Origin: Fulvia fulva
Lineage: Eukaryota > Ascomycota > Dothideomycetes > Mycosphaerellales > Mycosphaerellaceae
Direction of reading: 5' to 3'
DNA length: 64,000 nt
NCBI RefSeq assembly: GCF_020509005.1
Contig: NC_063012.1
Coordinates: 434,001 to 498,000, forward strand
Under the pieces are notes generated by a model. That model was not told where the DNA came from, searched no databases, and saw only the letters and a program-made list of their open reading frames with translations. Made by a program: the position numbers and the translations under genes. This document shows positions 23,714-35,524 of this stretch, piece after piece. The number at the start of each line of letters is the position of its first letter. The stretch's first letter is position 1.

Positions 23714-24029
23714 CTAAGAGTTTCCACCCTTCTTGCCAGCTTCAACTGGGTCGACCTTTCCGCCGGCGAACTGGCCCTTGCCAGAGCCATCTGAGTTGTC
23801 GTCGCTGGTGTCACTACCGCCGCTGCTGTTGCCACCCTGCTTGCCGGCCTCGACTGGGTCGACCTTTCCTTGGGCAAACTGGCCAGTGCCGACACGTCCG
23901 TCTGGCTGCCCGTCTTCACGGAGACCGCCGTGCTCTGGGGAGTGTTAGCAAAGATGGGTTGTGGTGGAGTGATGGGGTGGAGGAGGGAGGCCAACCGGTT
24001 GGCTTGTAGGTGTCACCGGATGAAGACAT
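23714..24029 (-). CDS. Small 84-residue protein with two GQFA..KVDPVEAGK.GGNS repeats
   Basis: Two exons (24029-23996 and 23934-23714; intron 61 nt with GT-AG) give an intact 84-residue, glycine-rich, hydrophilic protein. It begins MSSSGDTYKPT, has an EHGGLREDGQPDGRV segment, then two copies of a motif of about 20 residues (GQFAQGKVDPVEAGKQGGNS and GQFAGGKVDPVEAGKKGGNS) joined by a Ser/Asp/Gly linker. I recognise it as a conserved small protein type in filamentous ascomycetes, resembling stress or conidiation-type KGG proteins, but I know no demonstrated function. Without splicing the N-terminus would be lost, which is why the two-exon model is preferred. Confidence 0.75.
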
Positions 24030-26516
24030 GATGTTGTTTGTGGGGATAGAGGTGTTTGTTTTTGGTTGTTTGTGTAGTTTTCTGATGCGTGTTTGCTTGG
24101 ATGAGGAGATAATGCTTCAGTCTGCAGAAAGTGCTTCATACTTATACGTCTACCCTTCAGCCCAGTCCACATACTCCGGAGTGATACATCTGGCGCCATC
24201 TTTCGTCATGCAGGTACGATCGACGCTAAGGTCTGACAAGATCTGAGATCGTCCATACCAGCCATGCCACTCATGCCACAAGCGATGGAAAATGGGATGT
24301 TCAATGTCAATGTGACGATATATGTTAAGTCATGATGCAACTTTTTAGAGTTTGGGGTTCATCGGAAACACTAGAGACTGGGGCATCTGGAGGGACCGTA
24401 CTGCGGTTCCAGCAGATCTGTCTCTTTCTGACGCCCTGATGGCGGAATGATGGTCGTTGTGGCATGTCATTGGCGAATGTTCTGAGATATTTGTTTCCAG
24501 GAACGCCGGACCGGTGCCCGGAGGCGGTGGTTCTGCAGTCACGCGAGCTGTCGACCTGTGCTGTGGCTACGCTAGCCAGGCAACTCGGCTCAGGACAGGA
24601 AGTGATATGTTATGAGATCTTAGGTATGATCGCAGTCTGACATGCTGATGATGTTGTTGATGATGTTGTAGAGCGCTCATGGCCACGCCTTCCTGCAAGA
24701 TGAATAAGCTCTGCTCCTGAGCAGTTGCCATAATCCAGATGGACATTGCCGTCGTCTTCACCGTCACCAAGATCTCACCGGGCGTTGGTCCAGGCTCGCG
24801 GTCTTGCTACTCCTACTACCCTTTCGGTAGTGCGTCACTGGATCAACTCTGTTGAGAAATCGATCCAGACCTGGCTCAAGGTCAGCACAAAGATGTCAGT
24901 CTTACGAAGGTGTGAGAGCTTGAGTCAAGCAAAATGTTCGCCGGCCATGGCTCCGCTTGCAAGTCTTGGCGTGTCACAAGGTCACCTGTCTCCAAACTTT
25001 GCGTTGTTCGATAGATTACGACTGTAGACCGGCCAGCATATGAGATCGATGACAACTTACTGTTTCAAAGATTAGGTAGAGCGGTGACTGCTCCCAGCGA
25101 CACACCCTTTACTGTTCAGAGGCAATGGTGCGGAGCCGGGGTTACTTGTCTCCGGTCGTCTTGCACTTGCCTCCGAAGCTCGATCCATGTTTCCTCTTCA
25201 CCTCATTCACTGCACATTCACTCCATCTCATAGTCATCCGCTCTGCCGTGCTCGTGCTCCTACTGCTTCGTTCCGCCGAAACCAGGTCGAGCCTCCGATA
25301 AACTCCGCATAACAACATGTACTCCACGACTACCCTGCACAGTGAAAACGCTGACACCAATCGGCCCACACCTCCTGGGATCTAACTCAATGCTCCGGTG
25401 TCATTCAAACCCGTAGTGGCCGGGGACCTGAAGATACGCATACCATTCGGTGCCATGAGCGATGCTACGCGAAAACGAATTCTGCTTGGTTTGCGAAAAC
25501 GGTCACTCTTTGATGAGACACTTCGGCGTATACACAGCGGAATCGTTCCCACAACACATCACATACTGACGTCTTGACTCGAGAGGACGACCAAAGCATG
25601 TCCGGGAGACTGAAAGGCACTCCCCGCCGTCTGAAGTGTCCCCCCTACATCGCGAGCAATTCTTCCCCGCCGTGGGTGACCGTCGGTAAAGCTCATCTGA
25701 TGTTTATACTGAGCTCGGCACGGCGAAGGCCAAGGCTAGTATTAGACAGCATGGCATGCGTGCGGTGGAAGAGGCCTGAATGCATGCCAAGGTCCTCATC
25801 TCTATCGATAATCCCGCTTACTTAGGTTAGCACATGGCTGGGCACGCCGCTTAGACAGCTATGGAGCACGGGAGGTTGCATTCAGGCATTCTCAATGGCT
25901 ACGCTTCAGGTTGGAATACTGCAAGGGGACGATGACCGGTGACAATATCGCCTGGTGACGAGTGCTTCCCCTCATAGTTGAAGTAAACGCTTTTGCTTGA
26001 ACAGACAGGCACGTTGCTGCCAGTCAAGCGCTTTGTGCACATTTCATGAGGTACAGCGCCATAGGGCCATACTTAGGCGCTGGTTTCCTTCAGCCTTTTC
26101 GCCTCCAGCGACAACTCAACCTATCACCAGTCCTTCGAGGAGGTACGCAAAGTCGTTGGCGCCGTGACTCGACCGGCCAAGTGCATCCAAGTAGATCGAC
26201 GGCATGGATTCACTGCACCAAACCCCGCTACACTACGACCGTGTTTGCCACCACGTTCAGCCGCAAGCAAAGGTTCAGAAGACATCTCAGGGCCATCCAG
26301 CACCATACTCTCGAGCGGGCTTTATCTTGCACCCATGGTTCAATACCAATTGGCACAGTCCTCTGCATCGGGGGCCACAGTCCAAATGACCAGCTCACGT
26401 TCTTCGGGTAGCTTTCAGCACTCTTCGAGTGATGACACCGACCGTGTTCGACTTACCGATGCTGCATATGCGCCGGATGTTCAGTTGGGACGTAATTCTG
26501 CTACTACTGTGCTGGT
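24030..26516. other. 2.5 kb without a supportable gene
   Basis: Only short overlapping frames are present. A small atg/gttgatgatgttg repeat lies near 24640-24670. Composition is normal, not RIPed. The last few hundred bases may hold the promoter and leader of the HET gene that follows. Confidence 0.4.
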
Positions 26517-29377
26517 ATGCCGAAGCCGGTCAGCTCAACTGCTGAAGAGAGGGGAAAGGGTGTCGAAGTCAAAGTCAAAAAGATGGACGGGCACGTCGAG
26601 GACCATGGGAAGCACTCCACGATAAGTGCTTTCGCTAAGCACTTACGAAGCACTGGGCAACAGCTTCTTCAGAATGTTGCCGATGGTGCTGGTGATGTTC
26701 TCATCGAGATGAAGGGGCAAGTGTTCGACCTTACTTTGCTTGCAAAGGCTCAATACACCGGCACACGTCACGGTCTTTGCTCAGCATGCTCCAGCATGCC
26801 GTTCGGCCAATTCCAGCCTGGCGTTGTGAGCATCTTGGCTGCTCCATCCACGGATATTTTGCATCCTCTACACAAGATGTCAAAGCATGAAAGCTCTTGC
26901 AGATTCTGCGGTTTGGTCTGCCAGGCACTTGATCGCGAAGTCAACAATCCATGGGACCTACTTGGTGAAAAACGAAAGATGTCGCATACATCCTCAATGC
27001 ATCGGGTTGAATCTGAGTTACCTGACATCAACAATGCTACAGCAGCTGAGCCAAGTACGACCGCAGCGGTCAGGGACGAAGAACGCCCCAGGACACTCAG
27101 TCAGCTGGACCATGAGCTCGTGGCAAACGTGGCATTCCTCGTGAGATTGCAGAGACACCGCGTCCTGGGCTGGGTCTGGATAGACATCAAGAACCCCAAC
27201 CACAAGGACTCAGGTCTCGTCATAATTGAAGTCTGGGGCTTTGGGCGGAACACCCGGACAGAGATGTCACGCATAAGCCACTTTCAACTGCGTGTGAGCT
27301 CCACCTCCACCATCGCACAAGAGGGTCCTTCGCTGCGATATGCAAACCGGTTGAATACGAAACGCGTAGACTTGTCGGCGATGAAATTCAGTCTCTCTCA
27401 CTGTCAAGAAGAACACGACAAGGACGGGGACGAATGCAGTGCTCCACTATACACGAGGAGGCCTCGAAAAGGCCTTGCGCCCGGAATTCGTCTGATAGAC
27501 GTAAAGCACTTGCAAATTGTCGAACACCCTCACCCTCAAGCTCAATACGCCTGTCTGTCATACACCTGGGGCGGCTTCGAAGCATTGACGTTGGAGAGAG
27601 CGAATCTGGCGAAGTTCACGATGCCAGGCGGCCTTGATGCGGATCGTGCTCACCTACCCAGAACCTTGAGGGCAGCCATCGAAATCACGAAAGATCTGGG
27701 CTGGGGTATCTTTGGATTGATGCGCTATGCATCTGTCAGCATGACGATGCAGAGGACAAACTCCATCAGATCGGGCAAATGGATCAGATATATGGCGATG
27801 CAGTGGTGACCATCGTTGCTGCAGATGGTAAAGATGCCAATGCAGGCATATCAGGCATCAGTTATGACAGGACAGTCAAGCAACTTGGCGAAGAAGTGCT
27901 GCCTGGCGCGTGTATGCTACTGCCCTTCAAGCACGACCTTGCCTTGCATCCTTGGGACGGCCGTGCATGGACACTTCAAGAGCGCTTGCTTCTAAAGCGG
28001 CTGCTGCTATTCAGTGGAGGTCATGTCCACTTCTTCTGCCGCAAGGTTTCTGCGCATGAGGATGTCATCGCTGAAGAAGCTGGCTCAGCTAGGAGTCCTG
28101 TAGACTGGACGCTCCATAACATCGCCAGAAGTGCATTAGTAAGCAGCCATATCATCATTCAAGACGGCACCGCAACACTGGGAAGGTTGGCGGGGTTCCA
28201 CGAGTACAACAAGATCGTAAACCAATACACTCATCGAAGTCTCTCGGATCGGAGAGATGCCATATCTGCCGTTCTCGGCTTGCTGAAGCTACTTGAGAGT
28301 ACTCACACAAAGGAATCGAGCAGGTCTTTCCAGTCTCTGACTGGCCAGCCAGAGCAGTCTCTCGATCTCGCTTTGCTGTGGCAGTCATTGGCGCATGCAA
28401 AGGTCAGACTGTGTCGCCGACCAGTCAGTCTTGGAATACCCAGTTGGTCATGGGCTGCTTGGGAGGCCGTTATTGAACATAGTGTGTAGTGCGCCACTGG
28501 CAGTCGAAAAATATGTCACAAGAACTGCGAGCGGTTCCAAGGAGGTGTACGATGCGAAGAGCCATTCACGATACAGACTGATACTAATGGTGGCCTTTGC
28601 AAGGTTGTCCCCCAAGGGTCGTTCCAAGAGGAACATTTGTCGCCCCTGCACGTGGTGCCACAGATGGAGAGTGCACCTGTAGAACCGCCGCCAAAGTGGC
28701 TGCCACAGGTACCATCGAAGCCGACAGCGCTCAAGATCAGGTCAACCAGTTATGCAGGACTTGAAGCTACTCATCAACACGAAACCTTGAGGCGAAAATC
28801 GACGACTAGTGTCAAAGATAAGATGGCACAGTTGCTACCCTTTAATGGCAACGGTTGTGGTATACTATCTGAACGTTTTGACTCGTCCTCCCCTGGGCCA
28901 AGGTACAATATGCCACTCAACCCAGAAATCTACAACGCATGCGAGCCGACTGCAAGACATCTAGTCTTTGTGTCGTCCACTGCGAGATTTCACCTGGGAG
29001 CTACCCTCCACCGACGTGAAACTTTGTGGCGCAAGACTGGACGCAAACTTGTTGCACATCAAGCATTAGATATCTTCGAAACAGATATCCTTGACACAAC
29101 CGGATTCACTGTGGGTCGACTCGTTCTGCCTGATCGATGGCAGAGGCCATACTATCCAGGACCGCCGCAAGGTCTCTTCGACTTTCTCGTCATACCGGAG
29201 GCGCAGTTCTTTGGGGACGAGAACCAAATCGTTCTGGAAAAGTTCCCTTTGTACAATGTTATGATGGTCAAGTGGGATGACAATCGTGTAGTGGCAGAGA
29301 GAATTGCTCTTGGAAACATAGGGAAGCACCACTGGGAAGCCGCCAAGCCGAAGGTCAGAACCGTCGTTCTGGCATAA
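26517..29377 (+). pseudogene. HET-domain protein gene (heterokaryon incompatibility type), broken
   Basis: HET proteins act in non-self recognition and can trigger cell death after hyphal fusion. The first frame (26517 to about 27703) has a Cys-rich N-terminal part (LCSACSSMPFG...CRFCG) and the start of the HET domain, YACLSYTWGG and [12 protein letters not shown]. The second (about 27704-28489) continues with [11 protein letters not shown] and [18 protein letters not shown] one-base deletion near 27703 (ctggggtatc) separates them; no intron fits because it would remove the conserved [12 protein letters not shown] at 28487-28489 follows SWSWAAWE; the same frame resumes, and the segment 28637-29377 carries the usual HET C-terminal end (VGRLVLPDRW, FPLYNVMMVKWD). 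At least two lesions or one lesion plus an unseen intron are needed. The upstream start is uncertain. Confidence 0.8.
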
Positions 29378-29692
29378 GATCTTGACAGGAGTACTGTACG
29401 CTCGCTCCGCCGTAAGGCTAGTACTACGGTGAGTGACTACGTGGGCATCTCTTATGTCGCATGATTTTGCCATCAGTTCGCTTGTGCAAGTGGCATTAAC
29501 CTTCATACGCCTGCTATCTATAGGCGCCTGCTAATGTGTCTTCACTGGGTCTTGCTCTGGTCGAGATTATTCTTTGGCATTACAGCACGCGAGCTGAAAT
29601 GATGACCTCATCAGCACTACAGCTTTCATGCTTGAAAAGATGCATCAAAGATCGGGTTGTTTCGAACGCAAGTTTTCTTTTGGAGATGTCAC
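29378..29692. other. Intergenic, no gene seen
   Basis: The stretch lies between the HET pseudogene and the 3' end of the transporter gene. No motif is seen, including none of the TCGGNCCGA sites found in the cluster promoters. Confidence 0.4.
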
Positions 29693-31562
29693 TCAATAGA
29701 CATAGCGGAACTGTGGATTCTGGACCGATATCCGTCAGCTTCATACCGAAAGGAACGATACAGCCAGTCCAAGCTATGGTGACTTACCTTGCGGTCAGTC
29801 AAGTCGTCTTCGAATGCATAATCGGCTGCTTCAGAAATGCCCGACTTGTCACGCCTTCGATTCTCCCATTGGCAAATCACGCGGTATGTTACGGCAAGCA
29901 CAGCGCCTGCAATCGATGTGACCACCACTATTATCCACACTTCGGTATACTGAGGAGCATCCTTCATCTTGAACAGCAGTGGCTCAATGATGTTACCAAT
30001 ACAATACCCAACGAAGATGCCTGCGGAGGTGAAGGCTCGCTTGGTATATCCAGCTGTGTTGGCGATCTGCAGAGTCATCAACAGGCAGTAGCTACCGCTG
30101 ATTGGACCCAAGAAATATACACCCACGAGCAGTCCGGCGAGGTTAGCTCGAGGCAAGAGCCACAAAAGTAAGGCCGCCATGACTACCAAGCTTTGGCACA
30201 CCACGATGAGCAGGCAACGGATGTTTTGGTACCTGGTGGCCAAGTAATTGACTGCAAGCTGCACAGTACCAGTGACCAGGCCTAGTGGCATAAGCACCAA
30301 CAGTGAAGCCAGTGCTGTGAATCCAAAGTCCCGAACGATGTCCACGGGAAAGGTGGAGGCTGGCCCGTTTGTCATCAGGATCAGGATTGAAGACGAGGAT
30401 GCCAACCAGAATCTCATGTCAAGCATGGCATCGAGCACTTGTGCTGGCTTGAAGTGTGTGTTGCGCACGCCAGTGTTATTGTTCCTAACACGAGCAACCG
30501 CAATGTACGTCTCGCGCTCTGAGAAACCTCGGGCACGGGTAGGGTCGCCTGGGAGGAAGCGGAATACTACTGCGGACCAGAGAATGGTGATGGCACCGGC
30601 TATCTAAGTGTCATGTCAGTCAGCGCCACTAGCATGGATATGGATATCAAGACTGCTACGCAACATACCAAATACATGTACTGCCACGACGACAAGTCAC
30701 CTTGGATGTGACCAAGACCATAGTTGATCAACGGCGAGACTATAACAGAGTAGCCTGTCGCACTAAAAATCAGCCGACCTTGATTACAAGACCTCGCACA
30801 CGGGGTAACGCATTCAGACTCACCTCCGGCGCTCCACCACAAGCCCATGCGGAATGACTGTTCCTTCTTGGTATACCACCCTCTGACTACCAGCATGAAC
30901 ATAGGCGCTGTGCCGCTCTCGAGAAACCCGAGAAAGAATCGTTGGATCCACAGCGTCTGCCATGTTCGACATCCGGCTGTGGACATCATACAAACTCCCC
31001 ACAGAAGGACCGTGACACTACAGATTCGCTCTATGGGATACCGCTGGGCAACGAGCAATGCTGGACTTGCACCAGCAATGTAGCCGACATACTAGGGGGC
31101 TAATCAGCGAAATGCCTAACGATGTGAGGTCTTAGTAATCCTAGCTCACGAAGATGCTTGCGCCGAACGAGTACCGAACTCCCTGGTCAAGCTCCAGGTC
31201 TTCTATCAATCCGAATATGGCCTGCCCACGTGTGAGCCTGGACAGCAACGAATGGTCGTCTCTGTACTGACCGCCTGGGACAACATTACTTTGTCATAGT
31301 ACTGCAGGGCGTATGACAGGAACATCAGAGGCATCAACATCCAGTCGATTTTACGTATAAGTCTCTTCTCCTCCTCCAGGCTCCAGTCCAGGGAGCCGGA
31401 GTAAGAAGCGATGGTAGCTAGAGCCACATCGCCATGGACTGTGTCGATTTTGCGATCCTTTTCGACTTCGTTGGTCTCAGACCGCTCCAGAGTCGTGCCA
31501 TTGATGTCACCATCGACATGCTTTGGATCAGTCATGACCATGGACGGGTGATCCCTAATCAT
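29693..31562 (-). CDS. MFS transporter, Dal5-type anion:cation symporter (allantoate permease family)
   Basis: Six exons (31562-31272, 31221-31150, 31091-30824, 30754-30669, 30603-29788, 29710-29693) join in frame to 516 residues with about 12 hydrophobic segments. Family marks include RKIDWMLMPLMFLSYALQYY near the N-terminus (first membrane segment), FLESGTAPMF with the RGWYTKKEQ loop, and the very typical tail TDRKFRYVY. Such plasma-membrane carriers import organic anions such as allantoate, vitamins or small carboxylates. The last exon of only 18 nt is needed for that tail. It is divergent from the monooxygenase at 31895 and shares its 332-bp promoter, which contains a cluster palindrome. 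The ATG could also be one of the two later in-frame ATGs (MVMTDP or MTDP). It is probably the uptake step of the cluster; the substrate is unknown. Confidence 0.88.
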
Positions 31563-31714
31563 TTGGCCGCGGGTGGAGCTGACTTGGATCTACGAGGGTT
31601 TCGCGCATGGCGTACATGGTCTATCTATGCTGTGGGTCTCGCACGTGGCATAATGTGGAGAAGTCTGAGAAGTCTGGTCCCGAGTGAGGTACATCGCTGT
31701 CGGCCGCTGATAGT

Positions 31715-31729
31715 CGCTCGGGCCGAGCG
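31715..31729. promoter_or_regulatory. Cluster palindrome 1 (CGCTCGGGCCGAGCG), transporter/monooxygenase promoter
   Basis: A 15-bp palindrome with inverted CGG/CCG triplets and a 1-nt spacer, in the divergent promoter of the MFS and monooxygenase genes. Longest arms of the seven copies. Candidate Zn2Cys6 dimer site. Confidence 0.7.
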
Positions 31730-31894
31730 ATCTTTTCACTCACTCACACCGTCCGACAGACCGCCCAGCAAACAGGAAGTCGTGCTGAAATCAATAAAGA
31801 TTTTCGTCACAGCAGGTCGCCGCATCATCCTATGGAGCAGTCCGATAATGGTCTGTGATTCATCGTACAAGTGTTTCGCTACCCTGCACAAACA

Positions 31895-34382
31895 ATGACT
31901 ATCGACGCCGACATGCATCCAACCGGGAATGACGCCTTCAGAAATGCACATGTCGTGGACACTGAAGATGTTCAGATCAGTGACCATCCTATGGGCACGC
32001 AACGACCGATGAAAGTGATCTTCATGGGCATGGGCGCAAGCGGCATCAACTTCTCCTATCAGCTGGCAAGGCGTACGACAGGCATAGATTTGGTCGTGTA
32101 CGAAAAGAATGCCGCAGTGGGTGGGACATGGCACGAGAATGTGTACGACGGGTGTGCTTGCGATATTCCTAGCGTCTGCTATCAATTCACTTGGTGTGGT
32201 TACGACAGACATTTAGCTCGAGCAGTTCCATTCCTCAGTGCTGATGGACTCTAGGCATCGAAAGCCCAACTGGTCATCTTACTACTCTGGATCGAGCGAG
32301 ATTTGCAAGTACATGACCGATGTGGCGACAGAGCACGATCTACTTCGATTTGTGAAACTCCGACATCAGATCACAAAAGCAGAATGGTATAATTCCAGAG
32401 CACGGGAGCTGTGTGATCCATAATTGTTCAGTCTATCATACTGATACAACCTAATGTAGGCAAGAGGACATCGGGAAATGGAGAGTGACTGTTCGTGGTC
32501 CAGACGGGACCTTCGACGACTTTGCTGATTTCTTCATCAATGGCGGCGGTTGCTTGAAGTACGTCTCACTGGTACTGAGTCGTCAAGTTGAAGCTCACAT
32601 TACTTTACAGCAACTGGCGATGGCCTGAGATCGAGGGACTGCATGACTTCAAGGGGAAGGTTCGAACTCTTCAGGCTCAGCGATATGCCAGCTGCTTCTG
32701 TTAGGCTCTGACTCTGGCTCTGACTATTCTGTAGCTCATGCACACGGCTCGATACGACAAGACGCATGACCTGACCGACAAGAGAGTCCTCACCGTTGGC
32801 ATCGGTAGTTCAGGCGTACAAGTGATTCCTAAGATCTTGCACAGGGTGAAAGAGCTTCACGTTGTAGCGGTGAGTTCACCAGTGATGAGGTTGGATCTCA
32901 CGACCTTGCTGATGCTGAAGTCAGCGTTCGCCGGTATGGATTACCAATGGGTTCGCTCAGACGTGGGCAGCCGTTGATGGCGGGAACTTCGATTGTAGGC
33001 CATCGTTGGGTCCATTGCAACAATGTTAGCTCTTCGCTAACGCAGCATAGATACCGAAGAGGCCAAGAAGCGATTCCGGCAAGACGACAAGCAATATCAA
33101 GCCTACTGTAAAGCGATTGAATCAGAGCTTAATGTTAGGTTTCGTCTGATCCTCAATGGCACGCCTGAAGCGTCAGCCGCTAAAGAGGCACGTGGTGCTC
33201 GATCCTGAGAACTTCTGTTCCATACTGACGCTTGTCCTCGTCTCCAGTTCTCCATCAATGAAATGAGTCGCAAATCGAACCATGATCCTGAACTCATCGA
33301 CAAGCTCATGCCAAAGAACTTCAACGTCGGCTGTCGTAGACCGACCCCCGGCAATGGTAGGCATACCTGCTCGTACTGCACAAGGAATCCTTCCACTGAC
33401 AAGGCAGCACAGGCTTTCTGGAAGCGTTGACAGACGACAAGACACAAGTATACTTCGGCGAGATTCCCAAGATCACCCCCAGCGGGTTCTTGGATCGCGA
33501 TGGCAAGGAACACGAAGTCGACACGATAATTTGCGCAACGGGGTCAGTGCAGCTGCCTGATCATAATCTGCAAAAACGAGTCCAAGGACTGACGAGTGTG
33601 TAGCTTCGACACCTCATTCATGCCCCCTTTTGAGGTTCTCTACCATGGCAAGAACCTTCAAGACAACTTCAGGGGCGACATCAAAGGCTATCTAGGCCTA
33701 GCTTACCGTAAGGGATGCTCTCGTTCTAAAACGGTCTTCCATTGACAATTCTACAGCTGAGGTCCCAAACTACTTCATCTTCCTTGGTGCTTACGGGCCT
33801 CTGAGTAAGCTTAAAACCACGTCGTTACCTGAGTTACAGACTGTCATCTAACGAGCATAGGGCACGGATCTGTTTTACCAATGGTAGAGCACTACACCGA
33901 TCATGTGCTACAAGTCATCGAGAAGGCACGCGTTGAGAACATCAAGCGGCTGTCTGTGAAGAAAGCAGTTTCTGAAGACTTCACGAAGTATGCAGATGAG
34001 TTTTTGAAACGTACTGCTTGGGCAGGGTAAGTCTGTGCCGCGAGATATCTGCCTTACGGACCAAGCTGACTATCGTGTGTGGCAGGCCTTGCAGCTCATG
34101 GTTCCGTAATGGCAAGATATCCAACAAGCCAGTCCTATGGCCTGGTTCTCGCATTCATCGTAGGAGTTCCATCAATTCGAACGTTCTCTCTGGCCGAGCT
34201 AACAACGATGTGAAGAGCTTACCGTACTGCAACATCCACGCTTCGAGCACTTCGATATCGAGTACCGCGACGGCAACTCTTGCTCCTTTCTAGGCAACGG
34301 GTTTGATGTGAGGGAGACCGACGGCGTAAGTGTTGATGTTGACCATATACCCGGTGCATTTCTGCAGCTGACGCTACAATAG
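31895..34382 (+). CDS. Baeyer-Villiger-type flavin monooxygenase
   Basis: Such FAD/NADPH enzymes insert oxygen next to a ketone to give an ester or lactone. The first exon carries the FAD motif GMGASGINFSYQLARR and EKNAAVGGTWHENVYDG. Later exons carry SKPNWSSYYSG-like sequence, INGGGCLNNWRWPEIEG, then the NADPH motif VGIGSSGVQVIPKI, RSPVWITNGFAQTW, VGCRRPTPGNG, IICATGFDTSF, VPNYFIFLGAYGPL, and the C-terminal DIEYRDGNSCSFLGNGF. About ten short introns (GT-AG, 47-70 nt) explain the breaks between frames. Two joints, near 33210-33250 and 34160-34235, do not resolve into an in-frame intron by eye, so small lesions there are possible. The start ATG at 31895 precedes the GxGxSG motif by about 50 residues. 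Probably oxidises a ketone in the cluster pathway. Confidence 0.75.
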
Positions 34383-34651
34383 CGAGACTTAACTTGGTAC
34401 ATGGGATTTCTTGACGGGGAGGACAAGCAGCCAGGACCATTCGAAATGGGGATAGAGGACGGGAGCGGCAGAATATGTGGCGAGAAGAACATACGAGCCT
34501 GATGAGTTCAATCAGACCTCCTTGGTTCAAGAAGATAGGCGATATTGGTGGGTAGCACCGTACATATCAGAATATCCCTTCCGTATCGTTTCCGAGCCTT
34601 GATGACATTCTAGCGGGAGTCTTTGGCTGCAGCGGTAATACGAAGCGTTTT

Positions 34652-34662
34652 CTCGGGCCGAG
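34652..34662. promoter_or_regulatory. Cluster palindrome 2 (CTCGGGCCGAG) upstream of the thioesterase gene
   Basis: Perfect 11-bp palindrome 116 bp before the thioesterase ATG, followed at once by a TATA-like gtatatatt. Candidate regulator site. Confidence 0.7.
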
Positions 34663-34777
34663 GTATATATTGCCAATAAGCGCGGGCTAAAGATCGCGGT
34701 GCGCCTGTAGTAACCTGCAAATACGTGACTGAAGTTGTGTGTGAGTCCAATACCACCGCGCTGTGAATCGAACGGCA

Positions 34778-35449
34778 ATGGCTACCAAACGCGCAAGCGG
34801 ACCAATGCCCTTCGACATCACGATCAAAGATCCCAAGGCCAGAATACAAGAGTACATAGACCGGTATCAAAAGGATGACAGCTACGAGGTATGATCATGG
34901 CGCCATTCCCTTCTCTTTCGGGCACTTGCGATGTTCGCCAACTATTCCGACCTAGGGCCATGAACGCGTACTTATGCGAGCGATACGCGTGATCGGCGCC
35001 ACGCTGGACAGCAAAAGCCAAGAAGCTACGACGATTTTCGAGCTCGACGTTGTACCAGGCCTCTGTAGCCCTATGGAGCGAATGCACGGGGGCGCCATGG
35101 CTTTGCTAGTCGACATGGCGACCACAATGGCGGCCGCTCCTATTTCTAGCGAAGGCTGGTGGGAATTCGGTGGTGTATCCAGGACGTTGAGTGTGACATA
35201 TCTCAGGCCGACGATGATGAACACGACCATCGTTGTCGAGTGTGTGGTTCGCGGTATAGGTGCGAATTTGTGTAGGTACATCCTTTGCTGCGTTCCGACT
35301 TCCAGGTCGCAGAAGAGCTAACAAATGCTCTGATAGCCGTCATCCAGTTCGTTGCTCGAGACAAGGCCAGCGGGAAGACTTTGGCACTGGCCGAGCATGG
35401 AAAAGCGGCTTTGAGTAAGCAGGTCCGGCCGAAAGGGAGCTCACTATGA
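34778..35449 (+). CDS. Hotdog-fold thioesterase (PaaI-like)
   Basis: Exon 1 (34778-34888) encodes an N-terminal region ending YQKDDSYE; intron 34889-34955; exon 2 starts GHERVLMRAIRVIG. The hotdog signature is FELDVVPGLCSP, RMHGGAMALLVDMATTMA and the conserved GGVSRTLSVTYLRP. Such enzymes hydrolyse acyl-CoA thioesters. A second intron in about 35240-35310 joins to a final exon (VIQFVARDKASGKTLALAEH, ending at the TGA 35447-35449), but its exact donor is uncertain. Only about 75 bp separate its end from the convergent regulator gene. It could recycle CoA in the cluster pathway; the substrate is unknown. Confidence 0.7.
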
Positions 35450-35524
35450 CCTCTCTGAAGATGCACCTGCCATGTCGAGAGAGCTCTCCCGAAATTGAAG
35501 CAGCAAAGCAGCTTCTTGTACTTT

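Noticed and set aside
31895..34382. Calling the monooxygenase a pseudogene because of many in-frame stops
   Set aside because: Most stops fall inside short phase-correct GT-AG introns, and the spliced pieces give an ordered, conserved protein; only two joints stay open.
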